From positions 12,282,530 to 12,346,529 of the forward strand of contig NC_087069.1 of assembly GCF_963678635.1 (NCBI RefSeq): a DNA stretch of 64,000 nucleotides, read 5' to 3'. The first letter of the stretch is position 1, and the number at the start of each line of letters is the position of its first letter. The notes under the pieces were generated by a model that did not search any database, was not told the DNA's origin, and saw nothing but the letters and a program-made list of their open reading frames with translations. Of this stretch, positions 22,438 to 34,171 are shown piece after piece. Source of the stretch: Symsagittifera roscoffensis. Taxonomy: Eukaryota; Xenacoelomorpha; Acoela; Convolutidae. The position numbers and the translations under genes are program-made.

Positions 22438-24573
22438 ACCACCTGAATTATTCACACGAAAAACAACAGTTGAAATACTCAAAAATATAAAATTTTACCT
22501 TGCAAAAGACGAAACATCACCCCGACTAGAATGCAAATATGCAGTAACAACTGACATTGAACAATCACAAATAAATAACCTACAACATTTCCCACTTTAC
22601 TTAGATTGTCAAAATAATCACTACGAAGTTGATCTACTTGGAACATCAACTTTCAAACCAATTCCATACTCACAATGGATAAAAAATAACACCCAACCAA
22701 AACGAATAAAACACCATTCGCATAAAAAAGACCTTTTTCGGTTAATTGAAAAAGAAAATTTAACTGATTAAATAAATTTATCAGGACCACAAATAAATGA
22801 TTCAAAATACACATTAAATCAAGTTTTCGACCTCCATGACCAACTTGACACAATCCCCCTATCTAAATTAGAAATTGAAAACATTTTTCTCCCTCCAACA
22901 GATAAAATTACAATTATTATCTTGAAACAATATCAAAATCTTGACCCAGTAATTAGACAACTAAAATCATGGCACAAATACAAAACTAAGCTCGTAAAGG
23001 CAGATACCACAATTTTAGGAAATAAAACACTCCTCCGATATTTCCGAAAATTTAATTATATAACAATTAATGAAAACACAGACCTTCTAGAATATCAATT
23101 AAATGATTCTACAGATCCCTGTCTCCCTTTAAGTATGATTCTAATAGCTTTTAACAATTCACATACACAAAACATTATTGTAAACAATGATTGTATAGTA
23201 TGTCAGCTAAATAAACCTTATCCAAATCAAAAACAAATAGCACAAAAACAAGATTTTAAAGGACAAAGTTTATATTTTAACCACCGTATTTCATTAGATA
23301 CAAAAGGACCAATTTCACCATCCTCTGAAAGAAACTCCTACATTATGGTAATTGTTGATGCATTTACACATTATGTAGCACTCAACCCAGTACCACATTG
23401 TAACGCTTATTATGCTTACACAACACTTTATGAACACTGGATAGCTAAATTCGGATTACCCGAAATCTTAGTTACAGACAACGGTACAGAATTCATAAAT
23501 AAATTAAATCATCACACTATGTCACTTATATAACATTAAGCACAAACCGCGTACATCTCATGCACCTTGGACAAACGGTTTAGTCGAAGGTATGAACCGT
23601 TCACTACAAGAATATCTTAGATGTATCATAAATGGAAATGATATAAGATACACAGAATGGTCAGCAGATGTAAAGTTATTTCCCGTAGCATATAATTCAC
23701 AAATTACGACAACTCTAGGAATGTCACCATACGAAATGGTTTTTAACCAAAAACCAAGAAAACCAATAATGTTCACCGCAAATGCACATAAAAATGCACA
23801 AGGATATTGCAAACCGACTAAAGATTCAATCTGCTATAACCTACCATTACATACACATGATGAAGATCATTTTCATCACCCACAAATCCTTAAATTAGCC
23901 TCCGGTACACACACCAAATGGATTTTAAATAGAGATAAAAAACACAATGAAATTTACCAAAGAGTAGCAAAAAAATTGTTACAAAGGCAAAACATTAACG
24001 AACAAATAAATTCACGTCTTACACCAGCCTCAGATTTAAAAGTTGGAACATTTGTCTTAATACCTAATTTTAATACACAAAAAGGAATCTCTAAAAAATT
24101 ACAACCCCTTCGCAAAGGACCATACCAAATAATCGCCAAACCCACTGACATTCCATATAAAATCACCAATTCAGACCAAAAAGAAATTGTTCAACATCGA
24201 AACAATCTATTGCCTTACTACCCAAAAGAATACGCACTACGCGAACTAACTCAATTATATTCTTTCACAAGTTTAAAAATTATTCAAAATCACCCACATA
24301 CGGAAAATGAAAAAAATAACCAAAACGACATTCAACATGAAAAACAAAAAAAAACCAACTCTAACCCAAAATATTACAAAAAAGCTAGATCAAAAAATAC
24401 GTCACAAAGAAAGGAAAAATAGAAAAATCATAGAAAAAGTTATACCACAAGAACAAGGCGAGAAATCAGAACATAGAGAGTCATCACGACTTTAAATCAA
24501 CCTACAAAACTACAAAATATTCATCCCACAATCTAAAATATTAAAGAAAGTTGAATTTCAAAAACAGCTTTAA

Positions 24574-25582
24574 TTTTCAAATTAATAATATTTGCACCTC
24601 TGAAACAGTTTGAACTTTCATTTTTCAAAATAACAGGCTGCAAACACGCAGCAATTCTAGTTCAAAAATAGCCAATAGGATTCATTCAATCCGTCACCTT
24701 CTATAACTATAACACAAACCAATTAGACGAAAGATATTAAACTCCAGGCATATCTATAACTATAACTTTACAACCTCCAGGTCAAAAATAAGCGAACCAC
24801 TCAAACTTGACAACTAAAATAAATACCACCATAATATCATAACCCTCCCTTATCTAATAACGCAAAGATCAACAATATTTTCCCAACTCTGACCTCCAAA
24901 ACCCCCCCAACCAAAAATTTTAAATTAGCCTAAAGTAAAAATAAGACCATATTAATTTAGCCTAAAGTACAAAAATCTCAAAAATACCCCAAATCACCTG
25001 ACAAATAAAAATAAAGCAAAGAAGACCTCCCAAACACCATAAAATTCGCCCCCAACAACTTTTCACAAAACTCAACCCACTTGTCAAAAAATCAATGAAG
25101 GATTCGACCAAACATGAAAATTGCCCCAAACAACAAAAATAATTCGACCAAGAAGCCATTTCTTATATGCTTTTCTCTCGATCAGTCAACACAATTTTCA
25201 ACATTTTCATAAACTTTTTAACAATACTTGAACTTCTATTCATATTTCTCTTTGATACTTTTGAAGCTTTTATAATAATTTTAATCATTTTTTGCAATAT
25301 TTTTTTAATTTTCTACTCCCATTTGAAATATATCTCCAACTTTTCCAAGTCATTGACCATATTCACAGGTACGAAAACCCAAAGTTTATTTAAATGATAA
25401 GAACCATTTTTAGTAGAGCAGTTATTTTTTTTACTATTTGTAATTTTTATAAAATTTTTATCATCCCTAATATTGACAATATGCAAATGTCTAAAGAAGG
25501 CAATCATAACATTCGCCTTAGCAACAATCCTTTTATTTCTTTTCCTTGAAAATACTACAATAAACATGAATTTTTTCACTAA
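24574..25582 (+). other. Pol-env junction of copy B
   Basis: AT-rich sequence equivalent to 61783-62801 in C. It contains a 76-codon membrane ORF (25167-25397) and a TTTTTAG acceptor-like word at 25409-25413. The second small membrane ORF begins in an ATGA overlap at 25394 but is frameshifted and resumes near 25473. Confidence 0.6.
25167..25397 (+). CDS. Small hydrophobic ORF of B (76 aa)
   Basis: An ATG-started 76-codon ORF with a long Ile/Leu/Phe run at about residues 13-50, enough for one or two membrane segments. C has an ORF of the same length at 61973-62203; A's version is truncated to 46 aa. Its stop overlaps the ATG of the next ORF (ATGA). It may be a viroporin-like accessory, a leader peptide or a chance ORF in AT-rich DNA; no family recognised. 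Confidence 0.35.
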   Translation: MLFSRSVNTIFNIFINFLTILELLFIFLFDTFEAFIIILIIFCNIFLIFYSHLKYISNFSKSLTIFTGTKTQSLFK

Positions 25583-26724
25583 GAGAAATCAATCAGAAAA
25601 CCCTCAAAAATTGCTAACCAACAATCACACAGTGAGTCTTCACCGACATCATCCCAAGAAAACCCGACAATACCTACAACTACCCAAAACCCCCAAACAT
25701 CTACACGAATTTCTTTCCAAGATAACCCATACACCTTTGAAGAACGACACGCTCGCTTATCTGAACCATTAGAACCAGTTCAGCGACAGGCACCTCTAAG
25801 TGAACCAACATATAATTTATACCCAACACTACCACAAAAATTAGGTAGAATAAGAAATATTAGTCAATACCAAATTACAGTTGAAATAAATAGACAAATT
25901 ATACATCCACGACGAAATAGAAATTTTCAAACCCCCTGAGATCATTTTGATATACCCCAATCCCCATCACCAAGTACTCCAGAAAACCCAATTATCATAT
26001 TACCGGAAACCCCTACACTTCTTTCACAACGTAACACCTCAAGTATACCCTCAGATTACTTAGGTTTAACACCAACATCTGAACAAATACGTGACAATCC
26101 CTTTAACCCCCAAACCAAACATCACGACTACCATATTGGACAACACAGTCATTCACACAAGGTGAACCAAAATTAATAAATGACCCAATAGATATTTCTA
26201 CGGATACAACTACATCATCATCACTACCAGAAACATTATCACTACCGTCAACACCATCAATAAGCCAGATTTCACCGACGCCTTTCCCCCTAAATTTTCC
26301 AAATAACCTCGACGCTAGATATCGAGAACAATCATCAACAAATATCCCTTTAAGATTAGATTGGAACACGTTCACAGCACCCCCACCATTATTTGGACAA
26401 CATCCGGAAATTAACCGACTCCACAACTGAGCACTCCATAGACTACAGTATAGACAAGACATCCACGAAGACATTCGTGACCATAACATCCAAATACTCC
26501 AACAAAATAGTCTACAATTAAAGTTTGAAATCACGGTTAAACTCAACAACATTACTCAACATCCTTACCCACTAAACCCACCCAATATAACAGCTCAATC
26601 GCTACCATCACCATTTATAACAACTGAAGTAATATATAAATACGACAGATATACCAAAAAGACAATTGGTTACATCACATTTTATAACCCATACTCAGGA
26701 TTATCACACACATGTACATTCTAA
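25583..26724 (+). pseudogene. ORFX of copy B, broken
   Basis: Equivalent of the 378-codon ORFX in C. As in C, a TAA lies immediately upstream in frame and there is no obvious ATG. B has an in-frame TGA near 25938 and at least one frameshift. The Pro/Ser/Thr-rich first two thirds and the conserved C-terminal block ending ...TCTF-stop over the env ATG are recognisable. Confidence 0.65.
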
Positions 26725-29317
26725 AAAGATTGATATTTCTCAACTCTTTTTTCTAATAATCTCCGATCAGAACACAAATCCTTCTCCCCGCACAGGACCC
26801 CAGGACTTATTAGTAACACACTACGATTGTGAAGAAAATGAACAAAAAACACTACACAAATATGCAATAAATCAAGTGTCACCTTGCGAAACGGAACCAC
26901 AAGCCATAGAAACTACAAATGTAATAGCGACACTATATTCAAAAGCCCGAGCAACAACAGTCATAGGATATAAATTTACAGCAACATTTTCCGAAAAGAA
27001 AGTACATTGTTCACAAGTTTCAAACGGAAATAAAAACCGACTTGACCACGAATCATTCTACCAAAGTAATATAGAACGACTTCGACATCTAAATCCCGAT
27101 GATTGTAAAAACGTGCTACTCAGATTAAATATCACAAGTAATAAAAACACCGACAGAAAAATAGTATATTTTCAAGTCTTTGCCGATTCTGTACATCAAG
27201 CAGAACTTGAAAGATATCAAGGACATATAAAACTAGATGAAAAACACCCATACAACGGCGCACACCGAAGAATAACTTATGGCATACACGATAAGCACTG
27301 GATACCACACATTGGTATAAATAATCCATCAAACTGCAAGGCAGACACAAAAAATAAAGGATATCAAGAAATAATGTTTTCCGATTGGAAAATACAACTC
27401 GAAAAAATACAACTCACACGAGATTTATCCGACAACACAATGATCTATCAAGGAATTAGACTACCTTGTAAAAACGATCAAGGTTATTGTGATCCTACAA
27501 CACGGACATAAGCAACAATTATTTGGTTTCCCGAAGATACATGCACAACATTTCAAGTAGCAAAAATACACGCTCGAATGATAAAATTTCACGAGAAATA
27601 TTTTATACAATCAATTCCATATGAACAAGTCCATCCATCAGGAAAACAAAATACTGATTTTCGAAATCTCCATAATATAGAAAATAAATTAACACGTTTC
27701 CAAATATATCAAGAAACAGAAATCGCACGCAAATACAGAAACCCACTTCATAAAACACGATATTCTGAAATATTAGTTGAATACGAAAAAAGTTTCGACA
27801 TGACCACTGGAAAAATAAAAATTGACCCTTATGCCACAGGTCACCCTCTACACGAAGGAACATCATATATACCAGTTAACTTTCAAAAAGTAATGGTCAA
27901 CCTTTTGGACACCTAAAGCCACATGACACTAGAAGCACACGTTTACAAGAACTATCACTAATGAATAATTCTTATTTTGGTAATATCCACTATGATATCC
28001 ACTTAGATATGAAGTTAGACTACACGATTAGTCGAATTTTTCAAGAAATGTCACTCTCCTAATTAGAAACACTTCACCAACTATGCGAAATAGAAAGGAC
28101 ACAAAAACTACAATCACTTGCACTAGCAGTGTTAAAAATACCCTACGCAGGATATTTACTATCAGGAAATAGATCAAATTTTCCAGACTACGAAGGAAAC
28201 ATTTTATGGTTTTATACTTGTACCAAAAAAGTATCACCACTATATGTTTTTGAAGATAAACGATGCTATAAAAGAATCCCTATCTTTTATAAAAATAAAG
28301 TACAATTTGTTGACACACTTTCAAGACGAACATATTTTTGGGATACCGCAGTCCCATGTGGATCAGAAAATAGCCACAATGTAGTACAATTGAACCCTGA
28401 TGAAGATAAATATTATCTTCTTACCCCATACCCCACGTTAATGCAATCACTCAAAAAATTTTCACCCGAAAGCATCAGAGCTATTGCTCGTAATCCAAAT
28501 ATTGATTTACAATCAATTGGAATATATTCAAAATCCGATATCCAACACCACATTAGAACACAGCAATTCCAAGAATTATTAACAAAAATGGACACTATAC
28601 AAAGACAATCATTTGACCAAAACTTACGCAAACTTGCCGAAACCGCAGGATTTGCAGATATCTACACACAAGATTATTAAAAGATACTTTAAAGACATTA
28701 AAGACTATATATATCTAAACGGTGAAAAGTACAGACCACCTATAAATATTTTTAGCTTTGTTACACTAAAAAATAAAACTCTCGATTTTCTAGGATGGCC
28801 CTATTACATCCTAGAAAAATTAACTATCCTATACGCAATGTTTAACTTTATAGGATTTCTTTTTTCACTCTTAAAAGGAATCTATAACACATGCGCTATA
28901 CACACACAAGTAAATAGACACGCAAGTGTAGCACGCATACTATTTGCAGGATTTTTTGGAATTTTTTTTATCATCAATTAACAAAATTCTTCTAGACGCA
29001 CAGATAAAAGAATATAATACAAAAATAGCAACAACACAGAACACATACGACAAGAACATAATAACATAGAAGTAACGCCTATAGCACAACAATTGCCACC
29101 CCTACCACATAACCATCCATTATCCTTAGTCCCACGTAATTTCCGAAACGTAGCAATAACACATAACCCTAATTTCAGACCAAACATATCGCAAAGCCCC
29201 ATACAACACATAATGACAAATCATTCACAAGATGATAATATATATGAAAAAATTATAGAACAACCCCAGACCACCGTTTTTCAGTCTCAAAATAATCGTT
29301 TGTTTAGCCCACGATGA
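26712..29317 (+). pseudogene. Env-like glycoprotein of copy B, broken
   Basis: Aligns along its length to the intact 872-aa env of C. The start is in place (ATG 26712), but the signal-peptide region frameshifts into a stop by about 26756. Further breaks lie at 27509-27511 (in-frame TAA), near 27900, at about 28060 (TAA) and near 28678, with a shift near 28970. The cysteine pattern and C-terminal hydrophobic segments are still visible. Its stop overlaps the ORF4 ATG at 29314-29317, the same ATGA arrangement as in C. Confidence 0.85.
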
Positions 29318-29653
29318 GCCGACAACCTTGATCCCTACACCGCTCAAATTCCCATCCAAACAACCTCAACACTCCAATCACAATAATTCCACTTTTTGCT
29401 TTCCAGCCACTCGATTTTCCAACTATTAATATAACATCAAGCATGAATTTGGATACTAATTCAGATATTTCAGTTTTATACTCCATTTCACAACTTAATA
29501 ACCCTAATATAGAAACCCCTGACGAATTTGCAGACTCCCAATCATCTCCATCTAATAATTTTCAAACCAACTCCTCAGTTTTTTCAAAACCCCCTTTTCA
29601 ACCAATCCCAATAAATAATCCACTTCCATCCGTTTCCACTCCCTCTTATGCTT

Positions 29654-29658
29654 CACAA
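29654..29658. repeat. Target-site duplication CACAA, left of giant element
   Basis: CACAA directly before TGTAACATTCG, repeated at 47666-47670 directly after the other LTR. Copy C's ORF4 reads through this point without the insertion, which confirms the empty site. Confidence 0.85.
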
Positions 29659-30581
29659 TGTAACATTCGCCCGGAAGATACATATCGACGGATAACAAAA
29701 CTAAGTCTTAAGACGACTGGCTAGCGTCTAAACAGAGCTTTGCATGTTTTTCACCGTCTCTACCAAGCCAGTACTTTTCGGTGGTCTTTTCCAACATCGG
29801 GTCGACAAAAACGTTACTGTTCTCCGGCTTCGACCAGAACGCTCAAATTAACTGAATTACATGCAAAAATAGTGAGCTCATGGCTGGGTCTCAGTATCCC
29901 CAGACCACGAGGTCACTCCTAAAAACAGGGCTACTACTTATTATATTACTATTGTTTTTGTTCACTAGATAAAAATCATCATCTCCATCGAAGATGGATC
30001 AACCCTTTCCCCCCCAACTCTTAGCACCTCATCCTTGTCAAAACTCATCAAAATATCAGTTAAATTCAAGTCAGGACATGACAGGATGCTAAAAGTTTAT
30101 GTGAGTTAATAAAAGTTTCCGTCCCGAGACCCTTCCGGATTCTTGAATCCAGTGAATCAAGCTCCTTAAGTTCAATTTCACGCCAATCCGGAAGGCTGGT
30201 TCTCACCCTTCACCGTTGTTGGCAACGGCCTTGCAACTATTGTAGCAGCACAATAGTTGCAACTCGGAACGTTCTCTGCTATTCTGTAGTTCGTTGTCGT
30301 TTTCCAATCTCGATTTTCGTACTGTTCGCAATCGCAGATAAAAGTTGTTCTGTTTTTTCACTCGTTTTCTGTTAAAAATGGCCGTTTCAGCATTTCTCAG
30401 AAATGTGACGTCATCATTCGAAATTTTGAAAATTTAAAATACCAGAATATTCCAGCCCTCACCGTTTGGCTAAACGTTCCAATAACACCCTTAATTCTTA
30501 AAAACCACCAATCCGGAAGGCTTGCTGCTAAAATTCTGAATTCTGCAGAGATTGCATTTTTCACATTCTGGTCGAATGTCA
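29659..30581 (-). repeat. 3' LTR of giant element
   Basis: 923 bp, TG...CA. It matches 46743-47665 with a constant offset of 17084; the one difference I saw is at 30046 (C) against 47130 (A). It contains a 13-bp stem hairpin (30231-30262), a TGACGTCA site (30406-30413) and two CCGGA-type words shared with the leader. A 60-codon ORF on the plus strand (29740-29922) is repeated in the other LTR and is probably not a gene. Confidence 0.95.
30231..30262. repeat. 13-bp stem hairpin in giant LTR (also 47315-47346)
   Basis: TTGCAACTATTGT, loop AGCAGC, then the exact complement. A smaller stem CCGTTG...CAACGG lies just upstream. It could be an RNA element in the transcript or a protein-binding palindrome. 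Confidence 0.7.
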
Positions 30582-31400
30582 CATACTCCCCGGACAGTCC
30601 GGTCAATGTCCTCATTGAATCGCGCAATGTTCACAAAATGGTTACAGTGCCATCGAACAGAATTTACAAAATGCACGGAATTACTTTTATCCACGTCATA
30701 TCAACTCACTGCAGAATATAAATGGCATCATACTACATCACTATAGCCTTCAAATTCTTTCATTAATCTGCACATTGAGAATATGACCTAAGATAAAACA
30801 TGTTTTCTGACTTCCAGTGTCAATGTCCCGATTAAAACTTTTTCTCTTAGATTTAAAAGGTGTTGGCTTCCAGGACAGTCCTGCCAACCAACAAGCTAAA
30901 ATTATCCTACTATGTTCCTTCCCTTCGGAAATCTTGCTTGTTTATTGTCCTGAATATTAAAACTAAGAAACTTTGTGGTTAGAAAGAACAATGTAACAAC
31001 CTCCCTCTTCGAGAGATTACTCAAGTCTTTCATGTCACCACAAAGTGATCAGTTTTCCTAAGTGATTAAAAACAATCATGCAGGCTGGAATATTTAAATA
31101 TACTCTTCTCTTAAGCCTTTCTAAATAAATAATAAGTGTCTCTAAAGCCACTTCTGCTAAAATCAAAATGCAAATTTATAAATGCAACAATTTCAGAACT
31201 CAACAAAATGTTTCAGTTTTCAATTACAACTTGGTTGCTTGGTTTCTCACTCGAGTTTTTCACACACACAAAACAATTCTCAGTTTCGACTTTTCTTCAT
31301 CATTCCTTTGTTCTCTTCTTTTTTCGTCGTTTAGAAGTTCTAAAACTTCTAAATTCTTCTAATTTTCTTTCTTGTTGCCTCTTGTTTTCTCGACCATTCA
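30582..31400 (-). other. 3' untranslated region of giant element
   Basis: Between the ORF3 stop and the 3' LTR. No sense ORF of note. Next to the LTR the sense strand reads CTGTCCGGGGAGTATG, a weak candidate polypurine tract (GGGGAG). A CCCCGGACA word here also occurs several times inside the gag-pol coding region (34796, 37276, 37340, 37404). Confidence 0.55.
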
Positions 31401-32684
31401 TCAATGTTCCATTTCCTCCTCCTGCGATGCTGACTCCGCACTTTCGGTTTCCGTGTCTTGTAGCACGTCGTTGACTATCCTGACGCTGTTGGAAGCCGTC
31501 CTCCAACACTTCTGCTCTTCTACCCTCTGTTTACAGCAAGGTAGGGGATCCACGTTGGATTCTCTGTTTCTACAGAAGCTGTTGTGGAGACACAACGTCA
31601 CGTTTCTCTCCAGATCTTCTTTCAGCATTTCTGCCTTCTCATTTCCATTACGCTCACTCGTTCTGGAAATTCTTTTCACAGCGGTGGTCACCTCATTCCG
31701 ATGAGTCACGAAAGCTCGCTTGAAAGCTCCTGCCCCAATATCCAGCTGATATTCACTGTACACTCTGCCATGCTTCGACATATGCTTTTTCGCATACTCG
31801 TACAACCACGCAGTCATGTTAGCTCTGAACCATGGCATCAATCGTTTTCTTGCCCATATCTTCTTCACTTCCATCGGAATGTTTAGAACTTTGCACATTG
31901 TCTCAAAAAGATCTAAATCTTTTAGACAATCTAATTTCCGCAATTGTTCTCTCGTCGGTGCCTCCTGTCTATTATTTTCTCTAACATGAGCTTCCAGCCA
32001 TCGTATCGCCATCATAACTCCCACTATCACTATTGTTACGGGCTGTGATGAATCTGGTAAACCCATGGAGAGCAGCTCTCCAGGGTCCCAGATCAACATC
32101 AGATTACTACGCTTGGGATACCACCAGGTCTGCAGCAAGCAGTGACAAGGAAACTCATCATGCGTCAACATGATGCTCCTCCAATTACGTTTTCCCGAAG
32201 CTTCCAGCAATGGTTCCACTTCCATCATCACTCGGTGGATTTCATCATTCTCATCTACTGCATTGTAATCTGTGACAGTTGATCCTCTCTGTTTCTGTTT
32301 CTCAAAGTCACTGAAGTTCCCGCTCACATATCCCATGAACTTCTTTCCCAATATTGACTCCAACTCTTCTTTGGTTCTCTCTGGAACTGCTGAGAACATC
32401 TTACATAGTAATTCGTAGGACTTTTCAGACATTCTCGCCAACCTCACACACTTCGGCACTGAAAAGGCTTGATCCACAATCGTTCTTGTACTCTTCACGT
32501 CCACAGCTACGAAATGTACAGGATACCTGCTCTTGCACATTGGAGCCAACGTTGAACCCACCAAATATCGTGCTCCTGATGTTCTACAATAAGTTTCGCT
32601 GTGTCTGATGTTCATCTCTGTTTCGATTGCCTCCCTCCATTTTCCTATGTACTTCTGCTCAGTCTGCAGAACTCCTGGGAACAC
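31401..32684 (-). CDS. ORF3 of giant element (about 427 aa), function unknown
   Basis: The frame opens after a TAA and its first usable codon is GTG (32684), not ATG. An ATG at 32779, 31 bases after the ORF2 stop, starts a basic stretch in another frame that overlaps this one for tens of bases. A frameshift or a splice could join them, or the start may have been lost. The protein is mostly globular, with Trp- and Cys-containing motifs (for example LQTWWYPK near 185), one hydrophobic run (PVTIVIVGVMMAIRW, about residue 215-230), basic patches and an acidic Glu/Ser C-terminus. No signal peptide. No family recognised. Confidence 0.55.
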   Translation of the reverse strand: MFPGVLQTEQKYIGKWREAIETEMNIRHSETYCRTSGARYLVGSTLAPMCKSRYPVHFVAVDVKSTRTIVDQAFSVPKCVRLARMSEKSYELLCKMFSAVPERTKEELESILGKKFMGYVSGNFSDFEKQKQRGSTVTDYNAVDENDEIHRVMMEVEPLLEASGKRNWRSIMLTHDEFPCHCLLQTWWYPKRSNLMLIWDPGELLSMGLPDSSQPVTIVIVGVMMAIRWLEAHVRENNRQEAPTREQLRKLDCLKDLDLFETMCKVLNIPMEVKKIWARKRLMPWFRANMTAWLYEYAKKHMSKHGRVYSEYQLDIGAGAFKRAFVTHRNEVTTAVKRISRTSERNGNEKAEMLKEDLERNVTLCLHNSFCRNRESNVDPLPCCKQRVEEQKCWRTASNSVRIVNDVLQDTETESAESASQEEEMEH

Positions 32685-32811
32685 TTCAATTGATTATTCT
32701 TCTGCACGTCTATTACACGAGATACTTTCTTCGCTGGCATCTTCCTTACTTTCCTCTCTGGGATTCTCGAGCTCCCCATGAGTGGTGTCACGTTACTTTT
32801 CCCTTGTCTGA

Positions 32812-33768
32812 TTACTGTCTGGGAGAGTTGTACCCGGAACCTGGTGCATTCTTGTTAGCGACCAATCGTCCAGCTGTCTCTATCAGTTTCCTCACTGTCT
32901 GTTCTACGACGGGATCACCCAAGGTGTCACTAGGATCCGGGATTGTTACTCGGTTCGTCTCTGCTGGAAGCCGTGTCTCCGTTGTTTGACTCATTTCTCG
33001 AGGTGTCAAGAGCTCCATCGGGGACTGCCCACGAGGAATATCCCTTGCAGGTATCACTTTCTCAATGGCCGTTGTCAACGCCGCCTGTTGCGATCGCTCT
33101 TTGTATTCCTGCCTTAAGCGTTCGATCTCTTGACCCTGCTTTTTGTTGCAGTCTTCAAACAACTTTCTCCACATGTCCCGGTCTTCCTCCATCGCCAGCA
33201 TGGTCTTCGTCATATCGTCTAACTCCTTCTTCGTACTTCTCAGCTGATCGTTCATCTCGTCCAGATCTTGCATGGTTTGGTTCGTCTGAACCTTCTGTGT
33301 TACTTTCGCCCTTTTTGGTGGCACAGCTGCTCTCAGTGGTGAACCAGACGAGGTCGCCTCGCTGTTCATCTCCCTATGCATTCTCGTCAGCCCAGGTTTA
33401 GGCTTAGAGGGCATTGGCATCTCACCTGGTTGGTAAGTCCTAGAACTTCCCAACCCAGGCTCATTCGCCAAGTCACTCCCTGAGAGAGCCCCGTTTCTCC
33501 ACCTCATCACTCTCATGTTCGGGCGGTCTAGTACTCCTCTTTCTCCATATGCTGCCATCAACAGGACTTCCGTGGGGCGGTCCCCACGGTTGTCGTGCCC
33601 CAAGATGTTGATCAGGGCGGTCAGCATCATGACCACCTCTGGGTCCTCCAGAGCGAAGTCTCTTTCGATCAGCCGACGATAGATCGCATCTACCATCGGT
33701 CCCACATATGCCTCTGCCAGGTCCATCAATTCGTCCAGGTTGAAATTATCCATACTGTTCTTTTCCAA
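32812..33768 (-). CDS. ORF2 of giant element (318 aa, coiled coil), function unknown
   Basis: Starts at an ATG 400 bases after the Gag-Pol stop. Residues 1-100 look helical (DELMDLAEAYVGPMVDA type). About 100-160 is Pro/Ser-rich and disordered. About 165-235 is a heptad-rich coiled coil (MNDQLRSTKKELDDM followed by ERLRQEYKERS). The tail is disordered. No signal peptide or membrane segment, so it is not an env in the usual sense. It could be a second Gag-like or scaffold protein. I recognise no family. Codon use and GC match Gag-Pol, so it belongs to the element. Confidence 0.65.
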   Translation of the reverse strand: MEKNSMDNFNLDELMDLAEAYVGPMVDAIYRRLIERDFALEDPEVVMMLTALINILGHDNRGDRPTEVLLMAAYGERGVLDRPNMRVMRWRNGALSGSDLANEPGLGSSRTYQPGEMPMPSKPKPGLTRMHREMNSEATSSGSPLRAAVPPKRAKVTQKVQTNQTMQDLDEMNDQLRSTKKELDDMTKTMLAMEEDRDMWRKLFEDCNKKQGQEIERLRQEYKERSQQAALTTAIEKVIPARDIPRGQSPMELLTPREMSQTTETRLPAETNRVTIPDPSDTLGDPVVEQTVRKLIETAGRLVANKNAPGSGYNSPRQ

Positions 33769-34171
33769 ATTTAATTTGATTCGATTTCGGTTTGATAATT
33801 TGACTCAAGTGAGTAATTTAAATGATCAATCAGGATCTAGAAAAGAAATCACGAATGTCACACTTGTCAATTTCACCTTAACATACATCGTTAAAATTTG
33901 CTTAAAGACAGTTCAGATAAAAAGATATTTATCCTAAAATTTATTAAAATCAATTGGTTTCTAAAATTTTGGAATTCGACCTAAGATTGGACAGTCCAAA
34001 CTTTGGATCTATTCCCAAAATCGTCATTTAGTTGTTCATGGTCACTAACCCCTACTTACCCATGATCTTAATAACCTAACACATAACATTACATTACATA
34101 ACACAACATAACACACACATCACACATTACATGTAACTTGGTCCCCGGCCCAACACCCTCTCGCTCATCAC
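33769..34171 (-). other. Gap between Gag-Pol and ORF2 of giant element
   Basis: About 400 bases with no ORF in sense. It has repeated ACACATAACATTACATAACACA-type low-complexity sequence on the plus strand (34078-34130). It may hold the splice or reinitiation signal for ORF2; nothing decisive seen. Confidence 0.5.

Larger units (their letters stand above)
15568..24573 (+). pseudogene. Gag-Pol of copy B, broken
   Basis: Aligns throughout to A's 2740-aa Gag-Pol but is interrupted many times. Gag loses about 25 codons near 16200 and is then partly repeated (see 15721-17460). There is a stop at 18121, frameshifts near 18330-18370 and 19030, and a frameshift in a T run near 21727. A snap-back insertion lies at 22397-22437. 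About 30 codons are lost near 23170, removing part of the integrase zinc finger, and another break lies near 23510. Protease DSGAES, the RT YLDDV region and RNase H are still readable in segments. It cannot make a working polyprotein. Confidence 0.9.

Noticed and set aside
29740-29922. 60-aa ORF repeated at 46824-47006
   Set aside because: Identical because it lies in the two LTRs of one element; antisense to transcription and without coding signature.
31401-32684. Giant ORF3 as an env gene
   Set aside because: No signal peptide and only one modest hydrophobic run; position alone is not enough.
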